The translations under genes were made by a program, and so were the position numbers. Of a stretch of DNA of 64,000 nt, positions 26,614 to 35,705 are shown one piece after another (position 1 is the first letter of the stretch; every line of letters begins with the position of its first letter). The notes beneath the pieces are model-generated. The model saw only the letters and a program-made list of their open reading frames with translations. It made no database searches and was not told the origin of the DNA. The stretch is from Halomonas denitrificans (lineage in GTDB: Bacteria; Pseudomonadota; Gammaproteobacteria; Xanthomonadales; Wenzhouxiangellaceae), in the NCBI GenBank assembly GCA_019800895.1, contig JAHVKF010000003.1:806001-870000 (forward strand). Direction: 5' to 3'.

Positions 26614-28506
26614 ATGACGATGCGACTTCCCCTGATCGCCGCGCTGTGCGGTTTCCTGCTCCCGGCCCTGGCGGCCGAGGATGCGACCCGCGAACAACGG
26701 GATCCTTCCGCGATCTGGTCGACCTGGAGCGGTGCCGGCCAGTTCGAATTGCGCGCGGACTACCTGGAACGGACCGACCTGCGGATCGTCCTCGACGGCC
26801 ATGCGCGAGACGGCGTGATCCAGGCGCCGGTGGACATCCGCAACCTGGGCTCGATCTCCATCTATGCGCCGTTCGGCAATTTCGAGGATTTCGACGCCGG
26901 CCGGCTGGACCTGGCGACCGACATCGTGCTCGAGTACCGCGGCCGCCGCGTATCGCTGGAACGCCTCATCGCCACCGGCTTCACCAACAACGACCATCCG
27001 GCGCTGAAGCTCAGCGACGGGCAGGGACGTCACCTGCTGACGGTCGCCCATCCGCACGTGATCGCCGACCAGGAAAAGCAGCTGCTCACGATCCACAACG
27101 CCGACCTCTGGGCGACCGAAGCGCTGGCCGAAGCGCTCGGCTTCCCGGAACTGGCCGACATGCCGATCGGCATGGCCTGGCTCGACCTCAACCTGCACAT
27201 TCCGCCGGACGCCAACCTGCGCGGCTACAGCGACCCGGCGCGTGGCCTGAGCTGCGCGGGGCGCCCGCACTGGCCGCAGGATTCGTCGCTCGGAAACCTC
27301 TACGAAGTCGACGTCCGGTTGATCAACATCGGCCAGGTCGCTTACCAGGGCACGAGTGCGAGCGGCATCAAGGTCGCGCCGTCGGCCACGCTGAAGAGCG
27401 TCAGCGATACGGGCGACGCTGCGTGGATTCCCAAGTTCAGCAGCAACGGCCTGTATCCCTTCGATCCGCCCGACCAACACCCGTACCTGGTCTGGAACAT
27501 GTACCGGATCGCGGACGGACGGATCGAGCAGCTCGGCGCCTCGGGCGTGAAGCACGCCTTCCTGACGCTGAACTTCAACTGCACCATCAACTGCGGTAGC
27601 GGCAACGTGCTCTGGCCGGGATGCGAGGACGTCTACGGCACCGGCACGAACAACAGCAATTCCAGCCAGGGGCCGCGCTACGACATCATCCCGTCCGACG
27701 GCCTGTTCTTCTCCGAGGGCTCGTTCTTCGACCCGGGCCGCACCGGATCGCAGACCAACAACTCGGGCAGCTTCGAGAACCGTCTCGTGGTCGACCCGGC
27801 CGAACTGCAGACCCCCGGGGCCCAGTACTTCCTCGATTCCTGGTACGTGGTCATGGCCGACATCGATATCTGGAACTCGATGGGCTTCCACAGCATCACC
27901 CCGAACGAATCGGGCGGCACCTGGAGCTTCGGTCCCCTGGGCCCGTTCACCAACGGCCCGACGATCGAGAACTGGGTGGCCGCCGACACCACGGACCCGA
28001 ACGAAAGTCACCAGACCATCGTGGTGCCGTCGGAAACGCCGGGGGCGCTGTACCCGGCGAACCTGCCGCAGGGTCACCTGCGCGTGCTCGGCAAGGCCAC
28101 GGAAGTCGCGCCGGGCCGCTGGCGCTACAACTACGCGGTCCAGAACTACGACTTCGACCGCAACATCGACCAGGTCCGCATCCCGCTGCCGGCCAGCGCG
28201 CAGATTTTCGAGACGTTCTTCAGCGCACCGGTCGTCGACGGCGTGCAGGTGGCCGACTGGAGCGTCGAGCACATCGGGGGCGAGCTGGTGTTCACCGCTC
28301 CTCCGGGCATTCCGCCCAATACCAATGCGTTGAGCTGGTTCTCGCTGTTCAATTTCGAAGTCGAAACCGATGCGCCGCCGGTCGACGGCCGGGGCACCAT
28401 GACCCTCGAGGTGGCGGAGGCAGGTTCGCCGTCCCAGCTGACCTCCGACATCGTCGCCCCGGGTTTCCTCGAAGACATCTTCGCCGACGGATTCGAGGCG
28501 CCGTGA
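26614..28506 (+). CDS. Secreted protein of unknown function ending in a DGFE tail
   Basis: I do not recognise the family. The 630-residue protein has a signal peptide (about 1-18, MRLPLIAALCGFLLPALAA), no other membrane helix, and beta-rich, Asn/Gly/Pro-rich composition typical of exported proteins. Eight or so cysteines include FNCTINCGSGNVLWPGC (about 327-343), probably disulfide bonded. It ends PGFLEDIFADGFEAP; a short C-terminal IFADGFE-type tail occurs, as I recall, on many exported proteins of Xanthomonadales-type bacteria and may be a sorting or processing signal. ATG 26614 and 26620 are both possible starts. It sits alone between a Kef-like gene and a membrane protein, and a GC hairpin follows. 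Confidence 0.75.
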   Translation: MTMRLPLIAALCGFLLPALAAEDATREQRDPSAIWSTWSGAGQFELRADYLERTDLRIVLDGHARDGVIQAPVDIRNLGSISIYAPFGNFEDFDAGRLDLATDIVLEYRGRRVSLERLIATGFTNNDHPALKLSDGQGRHLLTVAHPHVIADQEKQLLTIHNADLWATEALAEALGFPELADMPIGMAWLDLNLHIPPDANLRGYSDPARGLSCAGRPHWPQDSSLGNLYEVDVRLINIGQVAYQGTSASGIKVAPSATLKSVSDTGDAAWIPKFSSNGLYPFDPPDQHPYLVWNMYRIADGRIEQLGASGVKHAFLTLNFNCTINCGSGNVLWPGCEDVYGTGTNNSNSSQGPRYDIIPSDGLFFSEGSFFDPGRTGSQTNNSGSFENRLVVDPAELQTPGAQYFLDSWYVVMADIDIWNSMGFHSITPNESGGTWSFGPLGPFTNGPTIENWVAADTTDPNESHQTIVVPSETPGALYPANLPQGHLRVLGKATEVAPGRWRYNYAVQNYDFDRNIDQVRIPLPASAQIFETFFSAPVVDGVQVADWSVEHIGGELVFTAPPGIPPNTNALSWFSLFNFEVETDAPPVDGRGTMTLEVAEAGSPSQLTSDIVAPGFLEDIFADGFEAP

Positions 28507-28537
28507 TCCGGACCGTTCGCGACTGTAGAACGGTCGA

Positions 28538-28560
28538 ACGGGCCGGGAACTCCGGCCCGT
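28538..28560 (+). terminator. Hairpin after the DGFE secreted-protein gene
   Basis: Perfect 9-bp arms ACGGGCCGG / CCGGCCCGT with a 5-base loop, 31 bp after the stop codon. Strong GC stem without a T-run. Confidence 0.55.
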
Positions 28561-28615
28561 CCCGGTGATCTGATCGTCACCGGTCGGCGCGTGCCGGCCG
28601 GTCGGCGCGGCCCGG

Positions 28616-29161
28616 ATGCCGAGCGCGTTCAAGAGGGCTCCTCCCGTGCGTACCGTGTGGGCTGTGACGGCCGCCCTGGCCGTGATGGTTGCGTGGTGTC
28701 TGCTGTTTCTCGTTCCCCTTTACCTTGTCCTCGGGTCCGACACGGCGCTGGCGGTCGACGGCTCCGAGTTCTCCACGTTCTGGGTCGGCCTGGCGATGGT
28801 GGTCTGCCTCGCCGCCGCGGTGCTCGGCGGTTGGCTGGTCCACGCCTGGTCGGGGCGGCTGAGCGGTGTCCTTGCGCTGGTGGGTGTGCTGCTGGCTGCG
28901 GGCGTGATCGACGCCGGCATCCACTCCTGGGTGCGCGACCACTGGCTCGCGCTCGAGGCCGTGCCCGCCTTCGTGCGGATCGGCCTGCTGATGCCCGAAC
29001 CGGCCTGGTACGACTGGATGCTGCCGGCGGCGATGGCGGTCTTCGCCTGGGTGGCCGGCGCCGGTCGCGCGACCGAGCACGCTGCACCGTCGGCCGCCCA
29101 GTCCGCGCGCCGCTTCCACCGGCGAGACACCATGGTCGGCTACGAAGACGCCAACGTCTGA
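28616..29161 (+). CDS. Small polytopic membrane protein of unknown function
   Basis: A 181-residue protein with four hydrophobic helices (about residues 13-40, 55-75, 82-104 and 128-148) and a short hydrophilic C-terminus. I see no family motif. The helix containing AAGVIDAGIHSWVRDHW has charged residues in the membrane-flanking part. ATG 28616 gives a positively charged N-terminus before helix 1; a GTG 10 codons later is an alternative. Codon choice is GC-rich like the neighbours, and the opposite strand gives only low-complexity frames, which favours this one. It stands alone between two GC hairpins. Confidence 0.65.
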   Translation: MPSAFKRAPPVRTVWAVTAALAVMVAWCLLFLVPLYLVLGSDTALAVDGSEFSTFWVGLAMVVCLAAAVLGGWLVHAWSGRLSGVLALVGVLLAAGVIDAGIHSWVRDHWLALEAVPAFVRIGLLMPEPAWYDWMLPAAMAVFAWVAGAGRATEHAAPSAAQSARRFHRRDTMVGYEDANV

Positions 29162-29221
29162 TGCGAGGGCGCGCCGTTTGCGGCAGGTCGATCTCGGCCC
29201 CGCTGCCATCATCGATACCTG

Positions 29222-29249
29222 CCGGGCCGCGCCGTCGAGCGCGGCCCGG
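29222..29249. terminator. Strong GC hairpin between the membrane protein and clpB
   Basis: Perfect 11-bp arms CCGGGCCGCGC / GCGCGGCCCGG with a 6-base loop, about 60 bp after the preceding stop. It isolates the clpB promoter from upstream transcription. Confidence 0.55.
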
Positions 29250-29276
29250 TGGCGTGCGGGACCCGCGGCGCCCGCG

Positions 29277-29305
29277 CTTGATTCACTGTTCCGGCGACCC
29301 AACCC
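29277..29305 (+). promoter_or_regulatory. Possible heat-shock (sigma-32-type) promoter of clpB
   Basis: CTTGATT (29277-29283), a 14-base spacer and CCCAACCC (29298-29305) resemble the sigma-32 consensus CTTGAA ... CCCCATNT. It lies 66 bp before the clpB start. The -35 is good and the -10 partial. Confidence 0.45.
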
Positions 29306-29371
29306 TGTGGATAACTACAGGAACCTGCCGTTGACCGAGGCTCGGCACCCGCCTCGGGAGGAGCGATGAGA

Positions 29372-31948
29372 ATGCGAATGGACAAACTGACGGCCCGCTT
29401 CCAGCAGGCCCTGAACGATGCGCAGAGCCTCGCGGTGGGCATGGACCACCAGATGCTCGAGCCGGAACACGTGATGGTGGCGCTGCTCGATCAGGAGGGC
29501 GGGGGCATGCGCGGCCTGTTGACCAAGGCGGGCGCCCAGGTCGCCCAGCTTCGATCGGCACTGGGCAAGAAGCTCGATGGCCTACCGAAGATCTCCGGCG
29601 GTCAGGCCGGCCAGATCAACCTGTCGAACGACCTCGGCCGGGTGCTGAACCTGACCGACAGGATCGCCCAGAAGCGCAACGACGCCTACATCGCATCCGA
29701 GCTCTTCGTGCTGGCCGCGCTGGAAGCCAGGGTCGCGCTGGCCGAGACCCTGCACCAGGCCGGCGTGACCGCCAAGGGCCTGGAGCAGGCGATCGACCAG
29801 GTGCGCGGCGGCGAAACCGTCGATGACCCCAACGCCGAGGACACGCGCGAGGCGCTGGACAAGTACACGATCGACCTGACCGAGAAGGCGGAGCAGTCGC
29901 GCCTGGATCCGGTCATCGGCCGCGACGAGGAGATCCGCCGCGCGGTCCAGGTGCTGCAGCGCCGGACCAAGAACAATCCCGTGCTGATCGGCGAGCCCGG
30001 CGTGGGCAAGACCGCCATTGTCGAAGGCCTGGCCCAGCGCATCGTGAACGGTGAGGTGCCCGAGGGCCTGCGCGACAAGCGCGTGCTGTCTTTGGACATG
30101 GGCGCGCTGATCGCCGGCGCGAAGTTCCGCGGCGAGTTCGAGGAACGGCTCAAGGCCGTGCTCAACGACCTTAAGAAGCAGGAAGGCCGGATCATCCTGT
30201 TCATCGACGAGATCCACACGATGGTCGGTGCGGGCAAGGCGGAAGGTTCGATGGACGCGGGCAACATGCTCAAGCCCGCGCTGGCCCGCGGCGAGCTCCA
30301 TTGCATCGGTGCAACCACCCTGGACGAGTACCGCGAGCACGTCGAGAAGGACGCGGCGCTCGAGCGGCGCTTCCAGAAGGTGTTTGTCGGCGAGCCCAGC
30401 ATCGAGGACACGATCGCGATCCTCCGCGGTCTGCAGGAACGCTACGAAGTCCACCACGGCGTCGACATCACGGACCCGGCACTGGTCGCCGCGGCCACGC
30501 TCTCGCAGCGCTACATCACCGACCGCCAGCTGCCCGACAAGGCCATCGACCTGATGGACGAAGCCGCCAGCCGCATCCGGATGGAGATCGACTCCAAGCC
30601 CGAGGCGCTGGACCGGCTGGAACGGCGCCTGATCCAGCTGAAGATCCAGCGCGAGGCGCTGAAGAAGGAGACCGACGAGGCTTCGAAGAAGCGCCTGGCC
30701 GACCTCGAGAGTGACATCGAGGACGCCGAACGCGAGTTCGCCGATCTCGAGGAAGTGTGGAAGTCCGAAAAGGCCTCGGTGCAGGGCGCGACCCACATCA
30801 AGGAGGAGCTGGAGCGCGCCCGCGCCGAGCTCGACAACGCTCGACGCGCCCAGGACTGGTCGCGCATGGCCGAACTGCAGCACGGCAGGATTCCCGACCT
30901 GGAGCAACAGCTCGAGCAGGCCGAGTCGAGCGACACAACGGACAACTTCCAGCTGCTGCGCAGCAAGGTCACCGAGGAGGAAATCGCCGAGGTCGTCAGC
31001 CGCTGGACCGGTATTCCCGTGTCGAAGATGCTCGAAGGCGAACGGGACAAGCTGCTGCGGATGGAAGAGGCGTTGCACGAGCGCGTCATCGGCCAGGACG
31101 AGGCCGTCGAGGCGGTGGCCGACGCGATTCGCCGATCGCGGGCGGGGCTTGCCGACCCGAACCGTCCGAACGGGTCGTTCCTGTTCCTCGGGCCCACCGG
31201 GGTGGGCAAGACCGAGCTGTGCAAGTCGCTGGCTTCGTTCCTGTTCGACACCGAGGACGCGATGGTCCGGATCGACATGTCCGAGTTCATGGAAAAGCAC
31301 GCCGTGGCCCGCCTGATCGGGGCGCCGCCCGGCTACGTGGGCTATGAAGAGGGCGGCTACCTGACCGAGACGGTCCGCCGCCGGCCCTACTCGGTGATCC
31401 TGCTCGACGAGGTCGAGAAGGCGCACCCGGACGTGTTCAACATCCTGCTCCAGGTGCTCGACGACGGCCGCCTGACCGACGGCCACGGCCGCACGGTCGA
31501 CTTCCGCAACACGGTGATCGTGATGACCTCCAACCTGGGCTCGGACCGCATCCAGTCGATGCAGGGTTCGGACTACGAGGCGATGAAGTCGGCGGTCATG
31601 GAGGTCGTCGGCACGCACTTCCGGCCCGAGTTCATCAACCGCGTCGACGAGATCGTCGTGTTCCATCCGCTGGACCAGGCCCAGATCCGCGCGATTGCCG
31701 GCATCCAGGTCGAGTACCTGAAGAAGCGCCTGGCCGACCGCGACATGGGCTTCGAGATCAGCGACGCCGCCCTCGACCTGCTCGGCGAAGCCGGCTTCGA
31801 CCCGGTCTACGGCGCCCGGCCCCTGAAGCGCGCGATCCAGCATCGCCTGGAAAACCCGCTGGCGCAGAAGATTCTCGGCGGTGACTACGGGCCGGGGGAT
31901 ACGGTCAAGGTCGACGTGGTCGACGGCGAACTGCGCATCGGAGGCTGA
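29372..31948 (+). CDS. clpB: ATP-dependent disaggregase ClpB
   Basis: ClpB is the hexameric AAA+ machine that rescues aggregated proteins with DnaK/DnaJ/GrpE. The 858 residues show an N-terminal substrate domain, first AAA+ module with Walker [19 protein letters not shown] (about 203-220) and [12 protein letters not shown], the M-domain coiled coil (about 410-530), second AAA+ module with [15 protein letters not shown] (about 607) and the downstream [20 protein letters not shown]. The M-domain separates it from ClpA/ClpC. ATG 29372 ([11 protein letters not shown]) matches the usual start and has GGGAGGAG 8 bp upstream; ATGs at 29366 and 29378 are in the same frame. The UPF0178 gene follows 7 bp later. 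Confidence 0.98.
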   Translation: MRMDKLTARFQQALNDAQSLAVGMDHQMLEPEHVMVALLDQEGGGMRGLLTKAGAQVAQLRSALGKKLDGLPKISGGQAGQINLSNDLGRVLNLTDRIAQKRNDAYIASELFVLAALEARVALAETLHQAGVTAKGLEQAIDQVRGGETVDDPNAEDTREALDKYTIDLTEKAEQSRLDPVIGRDEEIRRAVQVLQRRTKNNPVLIGEPGVGKTAIVEGLAQRIVNGEVPEGLRDKRVLSLDMGALIAGAKFRGEFEERLKAVLNDLKKQEGRIILFIDEIHTMVGAGKAEGSMDAGNMLKPALARGELHCIGATTLDEYREHVEKDAALERRFQKVFVGEPSIEDTIAILRGLQERYEVHHGVDITDPALVAAATLSQRYITDRQLPDKAIDLMDEAASRIRMEIDSKPEALDRLERRLIQLKIQREALKKETDEASKKRLADLESDIEDAEREFADLEEVWKSEKASVQGATHIKEELERARAELDNARRAQDWSRMAELQHGRIPDLEQQLEQAESSDTTDNFQLLRSKVTEEEIAEVVSRWTGIPVSKMLEGERDKLLRMEEALHERVIGQDEAVEAVADAIRRSRAGLADPNRPNGSFLFLGPTGVGKTELCKSLASFLFDTEDAMVRIDMSEFMEKHAVARLIGAPPGYVGYEEGGYLTETVRRRPYSVILLDEVEKAHPDVFNILLQVLDDGRLTDGHGRTVDFRNTVIVMTSNLGSDRIQSMQGSDYEAMKSAVMEVVGTHFRPEFINRVDEIVVFHPLDQAQIRAIAGIQVEYLKKRLADRDMGFEISDAALDLLGEAGFDPVYGARPLKRAIQHRLENPLAQKILGGDYGPGDTVKVDVVDGELRIGG

Positions 31949-31955
31949 CGACAAG

Positions 31956-32444
31956 GTGGCGGACAATACGAGCGCCGAGCAGGAGGCGTCCGCGCGGATC
32001 TGGGTCGATGCGGATGCTTGTCCGGGTGCGATCAAGGACATCCTGTTCCGCGCGGCGCACCGGACCGGCATCGAACTGACCACCTTCGCCAACCACGCGA
32101 TCCAGGTCCCGGCGAACGCCAACATCCGCCACGTCATCGTCTCCACCGGCTTCGATCAGGCCGACGACGAGATCGTCCGCCGCTGCAAGCCGGGCGATCT
32201 CGTCGTCACCAGCGATATTCCTCTGGCCGCCGAGGTCATCGAGAAGGGCGGGGCGGTCGTCACCCCGCGCGGCGAGCGCTACACGAAGGAGACCATCCGC
32301 CAGCGCCTGAACATGCGCGACTTCATGGAGACCCTGCGCTCCAGCGGCCTCCAGACCGGCGGCCCGCCGCCCTTGAGCAACCGCGACCGCAAGGCCTTCG
32401 CGGATCAGCTGGATCGCTGGCTGGCCCGCAGCGTCAGCCGATAG
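31956..32444 (+). CDS. UPF0178 (YaiI/YqxD) family protein, PIN-like fold
   Basis: A 162-residue cytoplasmic protein of the YaiI/YqxD family. The family hallmarks are present: [19 protein letters not shown] near the N-terminus, [28 protein letters not shown] and a C-terminal [17 protein letters not shown]. The conserved aspartates (DADACP, TSDIPL) recall PIN-type nucleases, but activity in this family is not established to my knowledge. GTG 31956 is chosen because GGAGG lies 11 bp upstream and because the longer frame would run inside clpB. It lies 7 bp after clpB and is probably cotranscribed. Confidence 0.9.
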   Translation: MADNTSAEQEASARIWVDADACPGAIKDILFRAAHRTGIELTTFANHAIQVPANANIRHVIVSTGFDQADDEIVRRCKPGDLVVTSDIPLAAEVIEKGGAVVTPRGERYTKETIRQRLNMRDFMETLRSSGLQTGGPPPLSNRDRKAFADQLDRWLARSVSR

Positions 32445-32731
32445 CTTACGGATCGCGCTTGCTCGCGCGCGTCCGCTCCGGCATGATCGTGAACGGGCGT
32501 ACCTGCTGCCGGACTCCGAGTTCGATGCGTTCGTACCAGTACTGCATCGCTGCGGCGCACGGCGTTGTGCCAGACAGGTCGACGCAGAGCGACGCTCCGA
32601 GAGGCGGACGTCGAACCGCTCGAACCTTCTCGTGACGTTAAGCGAGGTGAGACTTCGGGTGTCGATGCGACCGTCGGTCAATCCGCCCGGTAGGGTTCGG
32701 CGATGCGGGTGCCGCGCCGGAGGTGGGGGTC
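32445..32731. other. 287-bp gap, no supported gene
   Basis: No ribosome site or family-like frame. Frames on both strands are Arg/Ser-rich. Base composition is lower in GC than the core genes around it, and this marks the left edge of the accessory region. A GTTAAGC word near 32636 recalls an integron core site but has no partner. Confidence 0.5.
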
Positions 32732-32887
32732 ATGAGGAGCATCGCGATCGTAGTAGCCACGATTCTCGTCGGGGTCGGCATCGGAACGGTTATCGGAAAC
32801 ACTGCAGGCGGATTTCTCGTCGGGGGCGTGCTGTCGATTCCCCTTGCGAAGCGATACGGGGTCACGCCTTCGGCCGGTTCGGACTGA
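32732..32887 (+). CDS. 51-residue small membrane protein with glycine-zipper helix
   Basis: Starts at ATG 32732 with a good GGAGGTG site 7-8 bp upstream and ends TGA at 32885. The peptide has a membrane helix IAIVVATILVGVGIGTVIG followed by NTAGGFLVGGVLSIPLAKRYG, with repeated GxxxG spacing that favours helix packing, and a short polar tail. I recognise no family. The ribosome site and coherent hydrophobic design support a real gene. GFA-family and DUF1801 genes follow on the same strand. Confidence 0.55.
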   Translation: MRSIAIVVATILVGVGIGTVIGNTAGGFLVGGVLSIPLAKRYGVTPSAGSD

Positions 32888-33026
32888 TCGGCACTCCGAG
32901 GCGACACGACGTGCTACATCGCTGTTTTCGTTCGAACGGCTTCTCGCTCGGGAGAAACGCCCGGCCGGCACGGACCTCGGTCGTCGAAGTTCCGATCGAA
33001 ATGATCGAAGCGATGGGAGAGAAACC

Positions 33027-33431
33027 ATGCAACTTGCCGGCGGCTGTCATTGCGGCGCCATTCGTTACGAGGTCGGAGGGGAGCCGATCGTTCATGCGCT
33101 GTGTCACTGCACGGACTGCCGGCGTCATGCCGGCGCTCCCATGGTGGGTTGGACGATGTACCCGCAGGACGCGCTGAAGGTGACGAAGGGCGTGCCGAAG
33201 ACGTACGAGTCTTCCGAGCACGGACGCCGTCAGTTCTGCGCGACATGCGGAACCGGGTTGTTCTATCTCAACGCCGAGATGCTGCCGGGGATCGTCGATA
33301 TCCAGAGTTGCACCTACGATGACCCCGAGGCAATTCCGGCGCACGTGCACATCCAGGTGGCAGAGCGGATCGGGTGGATGGAAGCGGCCTACGAACTGCC
33401 TGCGTTCGATCGCTTTCCGCCGCAGGAGTAG
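33027..33431 (+). CDS. GFA (Mss4-like fold) zinc protein
   Basis: A 134-residue protein of the family named after glutathione-dependent formaldehyde-activating enzyme. Zinc-binding cysteines are complete: GGCHCGAIRY (about residues 6-15), CHCTDCRRHAGAP (about 26-38) and CATCGTGLFY (about 72-81). Many members have unknown substrates, and the family name does not prove formaldehyde activity. A GGGAGAG site precedes ATG 33027; the frame is open upstream but without a site. It lies between the small membrane protein and a DUF1801 gene in a run of small accessory genes. The true formaldehyde pathway of this genome is at 54.4-56.4 kb. Confidence 0.88.
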   Translation: MQLAGGCHCGAIRYEVGGEPIVHALCHCTDCRRHAGAPMVGWTMYPQDALKVTKGVPKTYESSEHGRRQFCATCGTGLFYLNAEMLPGIVDIQSCTYDDPEAIPAHVHIQVAERIGWMEAAYELPAFDRFPPQE

Positions 33432-33487
33432 CGGCGACGACGTCCGACCCGCGTCGTCGATCCGTTCGAATTTCGCGGAGAATCGAC

Positions 33488-33850
33488 ATGTCCGGAAAAT
33501 CCGTAGACGGTTTCCTCGACGACGTTCGCTTGCTCGACGGCGGTCAACTCGAACTGGTACAAGCCGTTCGTTCGCTCGCGAAGCGACGGGTTCCCGAAGT
33601 CTCCGAAAGCGTCAAGTACGGCGGCATCCTGTTTTCCGCGGACGTGATGTTCGCCGGCGTGTTCGCCTACAGGAAGCACGTCTCGGTCGAATTCTCCCAC
33701 GGCGCCTCGATCGACGACCCGTTCGGCCATCTCGAAGGCGGGGGCAAGGGGCGCAGGCATCTGAAGCTCCACGACCCCGATGACCTCGGGCGGAAGCGCC
33801 TGGCCGACTACCTGCCGCTGGCGCTGGATGCGGCGCGTCGGAACGCCTGA
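33488..33850 (+). CDS. DUF1801-domain protein
   Basis: A 120-residue cytoplasmic protein with the DUF1801/YdhG-like fold: an N-terminal helix LVQAVRSLAKRRVPEVSESV, then KYGGILFSADVMFAGVFAYRKHVSVEFSHGA and GRRHLKLHDPDDLGRKRLADYL. Function of this family is not known to me; it is common among small mobile-type accessory genes. ATG 33488 follows a GGAGA site at 33476. It lies 56 bp after the GFA gene, same strand, possibly one transcript. Confidence 0.82.
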   Translation: MSGKSVDGFLDDVRLLDGGQLELVQAVRSLAKRRVPEVSESVKYGGILFSADVMFAGVFAYRKHVSVEFSHGASIDDPFGHLEGGGKGRRHLKLHDPDDLGRKRLADYLPLALDAARRNA

Positions 33851-33945
33851 TTCGGCTCTCCGGAGAACCGGCGCCGTGCTGCAACGCTTCCCGGGTCGTT
33901 GCGCCGGTGGGGTATCGTTCCGGTTTCTTCATCCTGGATGCTCGC

Positions 33946-34662
33946 ATGCATCGAATCAAGGCAGTGCTCACGTTGCTGGCCGCCGGGGCCTTCCTGCTGT
34001 CGCCCCTGCTCAGCAGCGGTTTCGCCGGCTTTTCCCCGGACCAGTTCCCGATTCCCCAGGTCGACCCGCCGGTCCAGCCGGCCGGCTATGCATTCTCGAT
34101 CTGGGGCTTGATCTATCTCGCGCTGCTGGCCGGCGCGGTGTACGGAGCGATCAAGCGCGCCGAGCATCCCGGGTGGGACGCGGCGCGCTGGCCGCTGATC
34201 GCGAGTCTCGCCGTCGGCGCGGCATGGATTCCGATCGCCAACCGGTCCGTGTTCGGTGCCACGGTGCTGATCTGGATCATGCTCGTGACGGCGCTGCTGG
34301 CATTGCGAATGGCGGGAAAGGACGACCGACTCTGGCTGCGCTCGCCGATCGCCCTGTACGCCGGCTGGTTGACCGCGGCCAGTTGCGTCGCGATCGGCCT
34401 GGTGCTGGCCGGCTACGGCTGGGTCGGCGGCACGACCGCGGCCATTCTCTGCATTCTGCTGGCGCTCGCGATCGCCGTCGCGGTGCAGATTGCCCGGGCC
34501 GATACACCGGAATACGCCCTGTCCGTGATCTGGGCGCTGATCGGCATCACCGTCTCGAACCTCGATCCGTTGAACCGGGCCGTGCTCTGGCTGTGCGCGG
34601 CCGGAATCGTGGTGCTCGGACTGGTCGCCTGGAGGCAGGCGATCAGACGTCCAGAGCGTTGA
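33946..34662 (+). CDS. TspO/MBR-like or tryptophan-rich sensory-type membrane protein
   Basis: A 238-residue membrane protein with about 7 helices. The segment PPVQPAGYAFSIWGLIYLAL (about residues 44-63) closely resembles the TspO/MBR-related extended family found next to photolyases in other bacteria, and Trp residues lie at predicted membrane edges (WIPIANRS, WIMLV, WVGGTTAA). Exact function is unknown; TspO proteins bind porphyrins. ATG 33946 is chosen because it directly precedes the first helix; an upstream ATG at 33907 lacks a site. The last 20 bp overlap the 3' end of the converging gene at 34643. Confidence 0.55.
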   Translation: MHRIKAVLTLLAAGAFLLSPLLSSGFAGFSPDQFPIPQVDPPVQPAGYAFSIWGLIYLALLAGAVYGAIKRAEHPGWDAARWPLIASLAVGAAWIPIANRSVFGATVLIWIMLVTALLALRMAGKDDRLWLRSPIALYAGWLTAASCVAIGLVLAGYGWVGGTTAAILCILLALAIAVAVQIARADTPEYALSVIWALIGITVSNLDPLNRAVLWLCAAGIVVLGLVAWRQAIRRPER

Positions 34663-35341
34663 CCCAGATCGTGAACGATTGCCAGAAGCCGAGTTCGGGC
34701 AGCAGCACCCACAGCAGCAGCGTGAGCCCCCAGAGCATGGAGAAGACGATGAAGGGTGAACGGACGCGGTCCGTGCGCCATTCGTAGGCGACCAGGGCGA
34801 GGCTGATGATCAACGGCACGAACAGCATCTGGAAGAAGCTCGGCGCCGCGATGCCGAGCTTCGGCAGGTACTGGCCGACCGCGCGGCCGAGGCCCGGAAT
34901 CAGGAAGACCAGCGCCGTGGAGATCATGTAGCGGCCGTGATACTGGGCGTTCTTCCGGTGCTTCATCGCCAACGCGAACAGGATGGCGAACACGATCACC
35001 GAGGCCCAGCCGAGCCAGTGGATGCTCAGCGCTGGGGGCGCAAGCGGGTTGTCGAAGCCAGCGGCGTTGTGCAGGGTGACCCAGGTTCCGGTGATCACGA
35101 CCAGCGGGGCGAACGCCCAGGCCAGCTGGCCGACCTTTCGATGCGCTGGCAGGTTCCTGCCCCGGATTCGCCACGCCTGGTGGATCAGCAGCAACACCCA
35201 GCCGACCATCGCGAAGCTGTGCGCGTGATGGGTCGGGTGGACGTCCCCGAAGATGACCGAGAAGTAGCTTCGCCAGAAGCCGAGGACGAGAACGGCCAGC
35301 AAGCCGATGAACCAGAAGACGGCAGTTTTTGCATACGGCAT
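34643..35341 (-). CDS. Polytopic membrane protein of unknown function
   Basis: A 232-residue protein with six or seven helices. Histidines cluster in the second helix region (FGDVHPTHHAHSFAMVGW, about residues 31-48) together with HRKVGQLAWAFAPLVVITG and NAQYHGRYMISTAL, so haem or metal contact is possible but unproven. A GGGAGGG site sits 8 bp before ATG 35341. Similar His-bearing proteins are annotated only as membrane proteins, to my knowledge. It ends in a 20-bp tail-to-tail overlap with the TspO-like gene, and a DUF3096 gene lies upstream on the same strand. Confidence 0.7.
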   Translation of the reverse strand: MPYAKTAVFWFIGLLAVLVLGFWRSYFSVIFGDVHPTHHAHSFAMVGWVLLLIHQAWRIRGRNLPAHRKVGQLAWAFAPLVVITGTWVTLHNAAGFDNPLAPPALSIHWLGWASVIVFAILFALAMKHRKNAQYHGRYMISTALVFLIPGLGRAVGQYLPKLGIAAPSFFQMLFVPLIISLALVAYEWRTDRVRSPFIVFSMLWGLTLLLWVLLPELGFWQSFTIWVNALDV

Positions 35342-35465
35342 GGAACGGCCCTCCCTGACCGACTCCGATGCCGCAGTGTAGTGCGACCGACAGGCCTCTG
35401 TCATTCGGCCGCCGATTTGCCGGCCGCTGGCTTCCGCGATCGATGCTCAGGCGGATACGCCGACC

Positions 35466-35603
35466 TCAGAGTCCGAGCAACCCGATCACACCGAACGCGA
35501 TCAGGTAGATCGCGACGATGTAGCGCAGCAGCTTCGGCACGAGCAGAATCAGGATGCCGGCAATCAGCGCCAGCAGCGGCATCATTTCCAGGTGGAGCGT
35601 CAT
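35466..35603 (-). CDS. DUF3096 small membrane protein
   Basis: A 45-residue protein from ATG 35603 to TGA at 35466. It consists of two hydrophobic stretches, MMPLLALIAGILILLVPKLL and RYIVAIYLIAFGVIGLLGL, matching the short DUF3096 family by pattern (LIAGILIL.(V/M)P(R/K)LL.YIVAIYLI). GAGGAAA lies 8-9 bp upstream. Function unknown; such two-helix proteins are often stress related. It lies 124 bp upstream of the next minus-strand gene. Confidence 0.75.
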   Translation of the reverse strand: MTLHLEMMPLLALIAGILILLVPKLLRYIVAIYLIAFGVIGLLGL

Positions 35604-35705
35604 GGCGGTTTCCTCGATAGCGTGACGGGGTGCCGAAGATGAGAGATCGATCCTCGCCTGTCAAGCCTCCCGTGTGTGGAATCGTCCTCGATTATCCTTT
35701 GATGC

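Noticed and set aside
32600-33500. Integron cassette array around the GFA/DUF1801 genes
   Set aside because: One GTTRRRY-like word but no matching inverse core and no imperfect palindromes between the genes.
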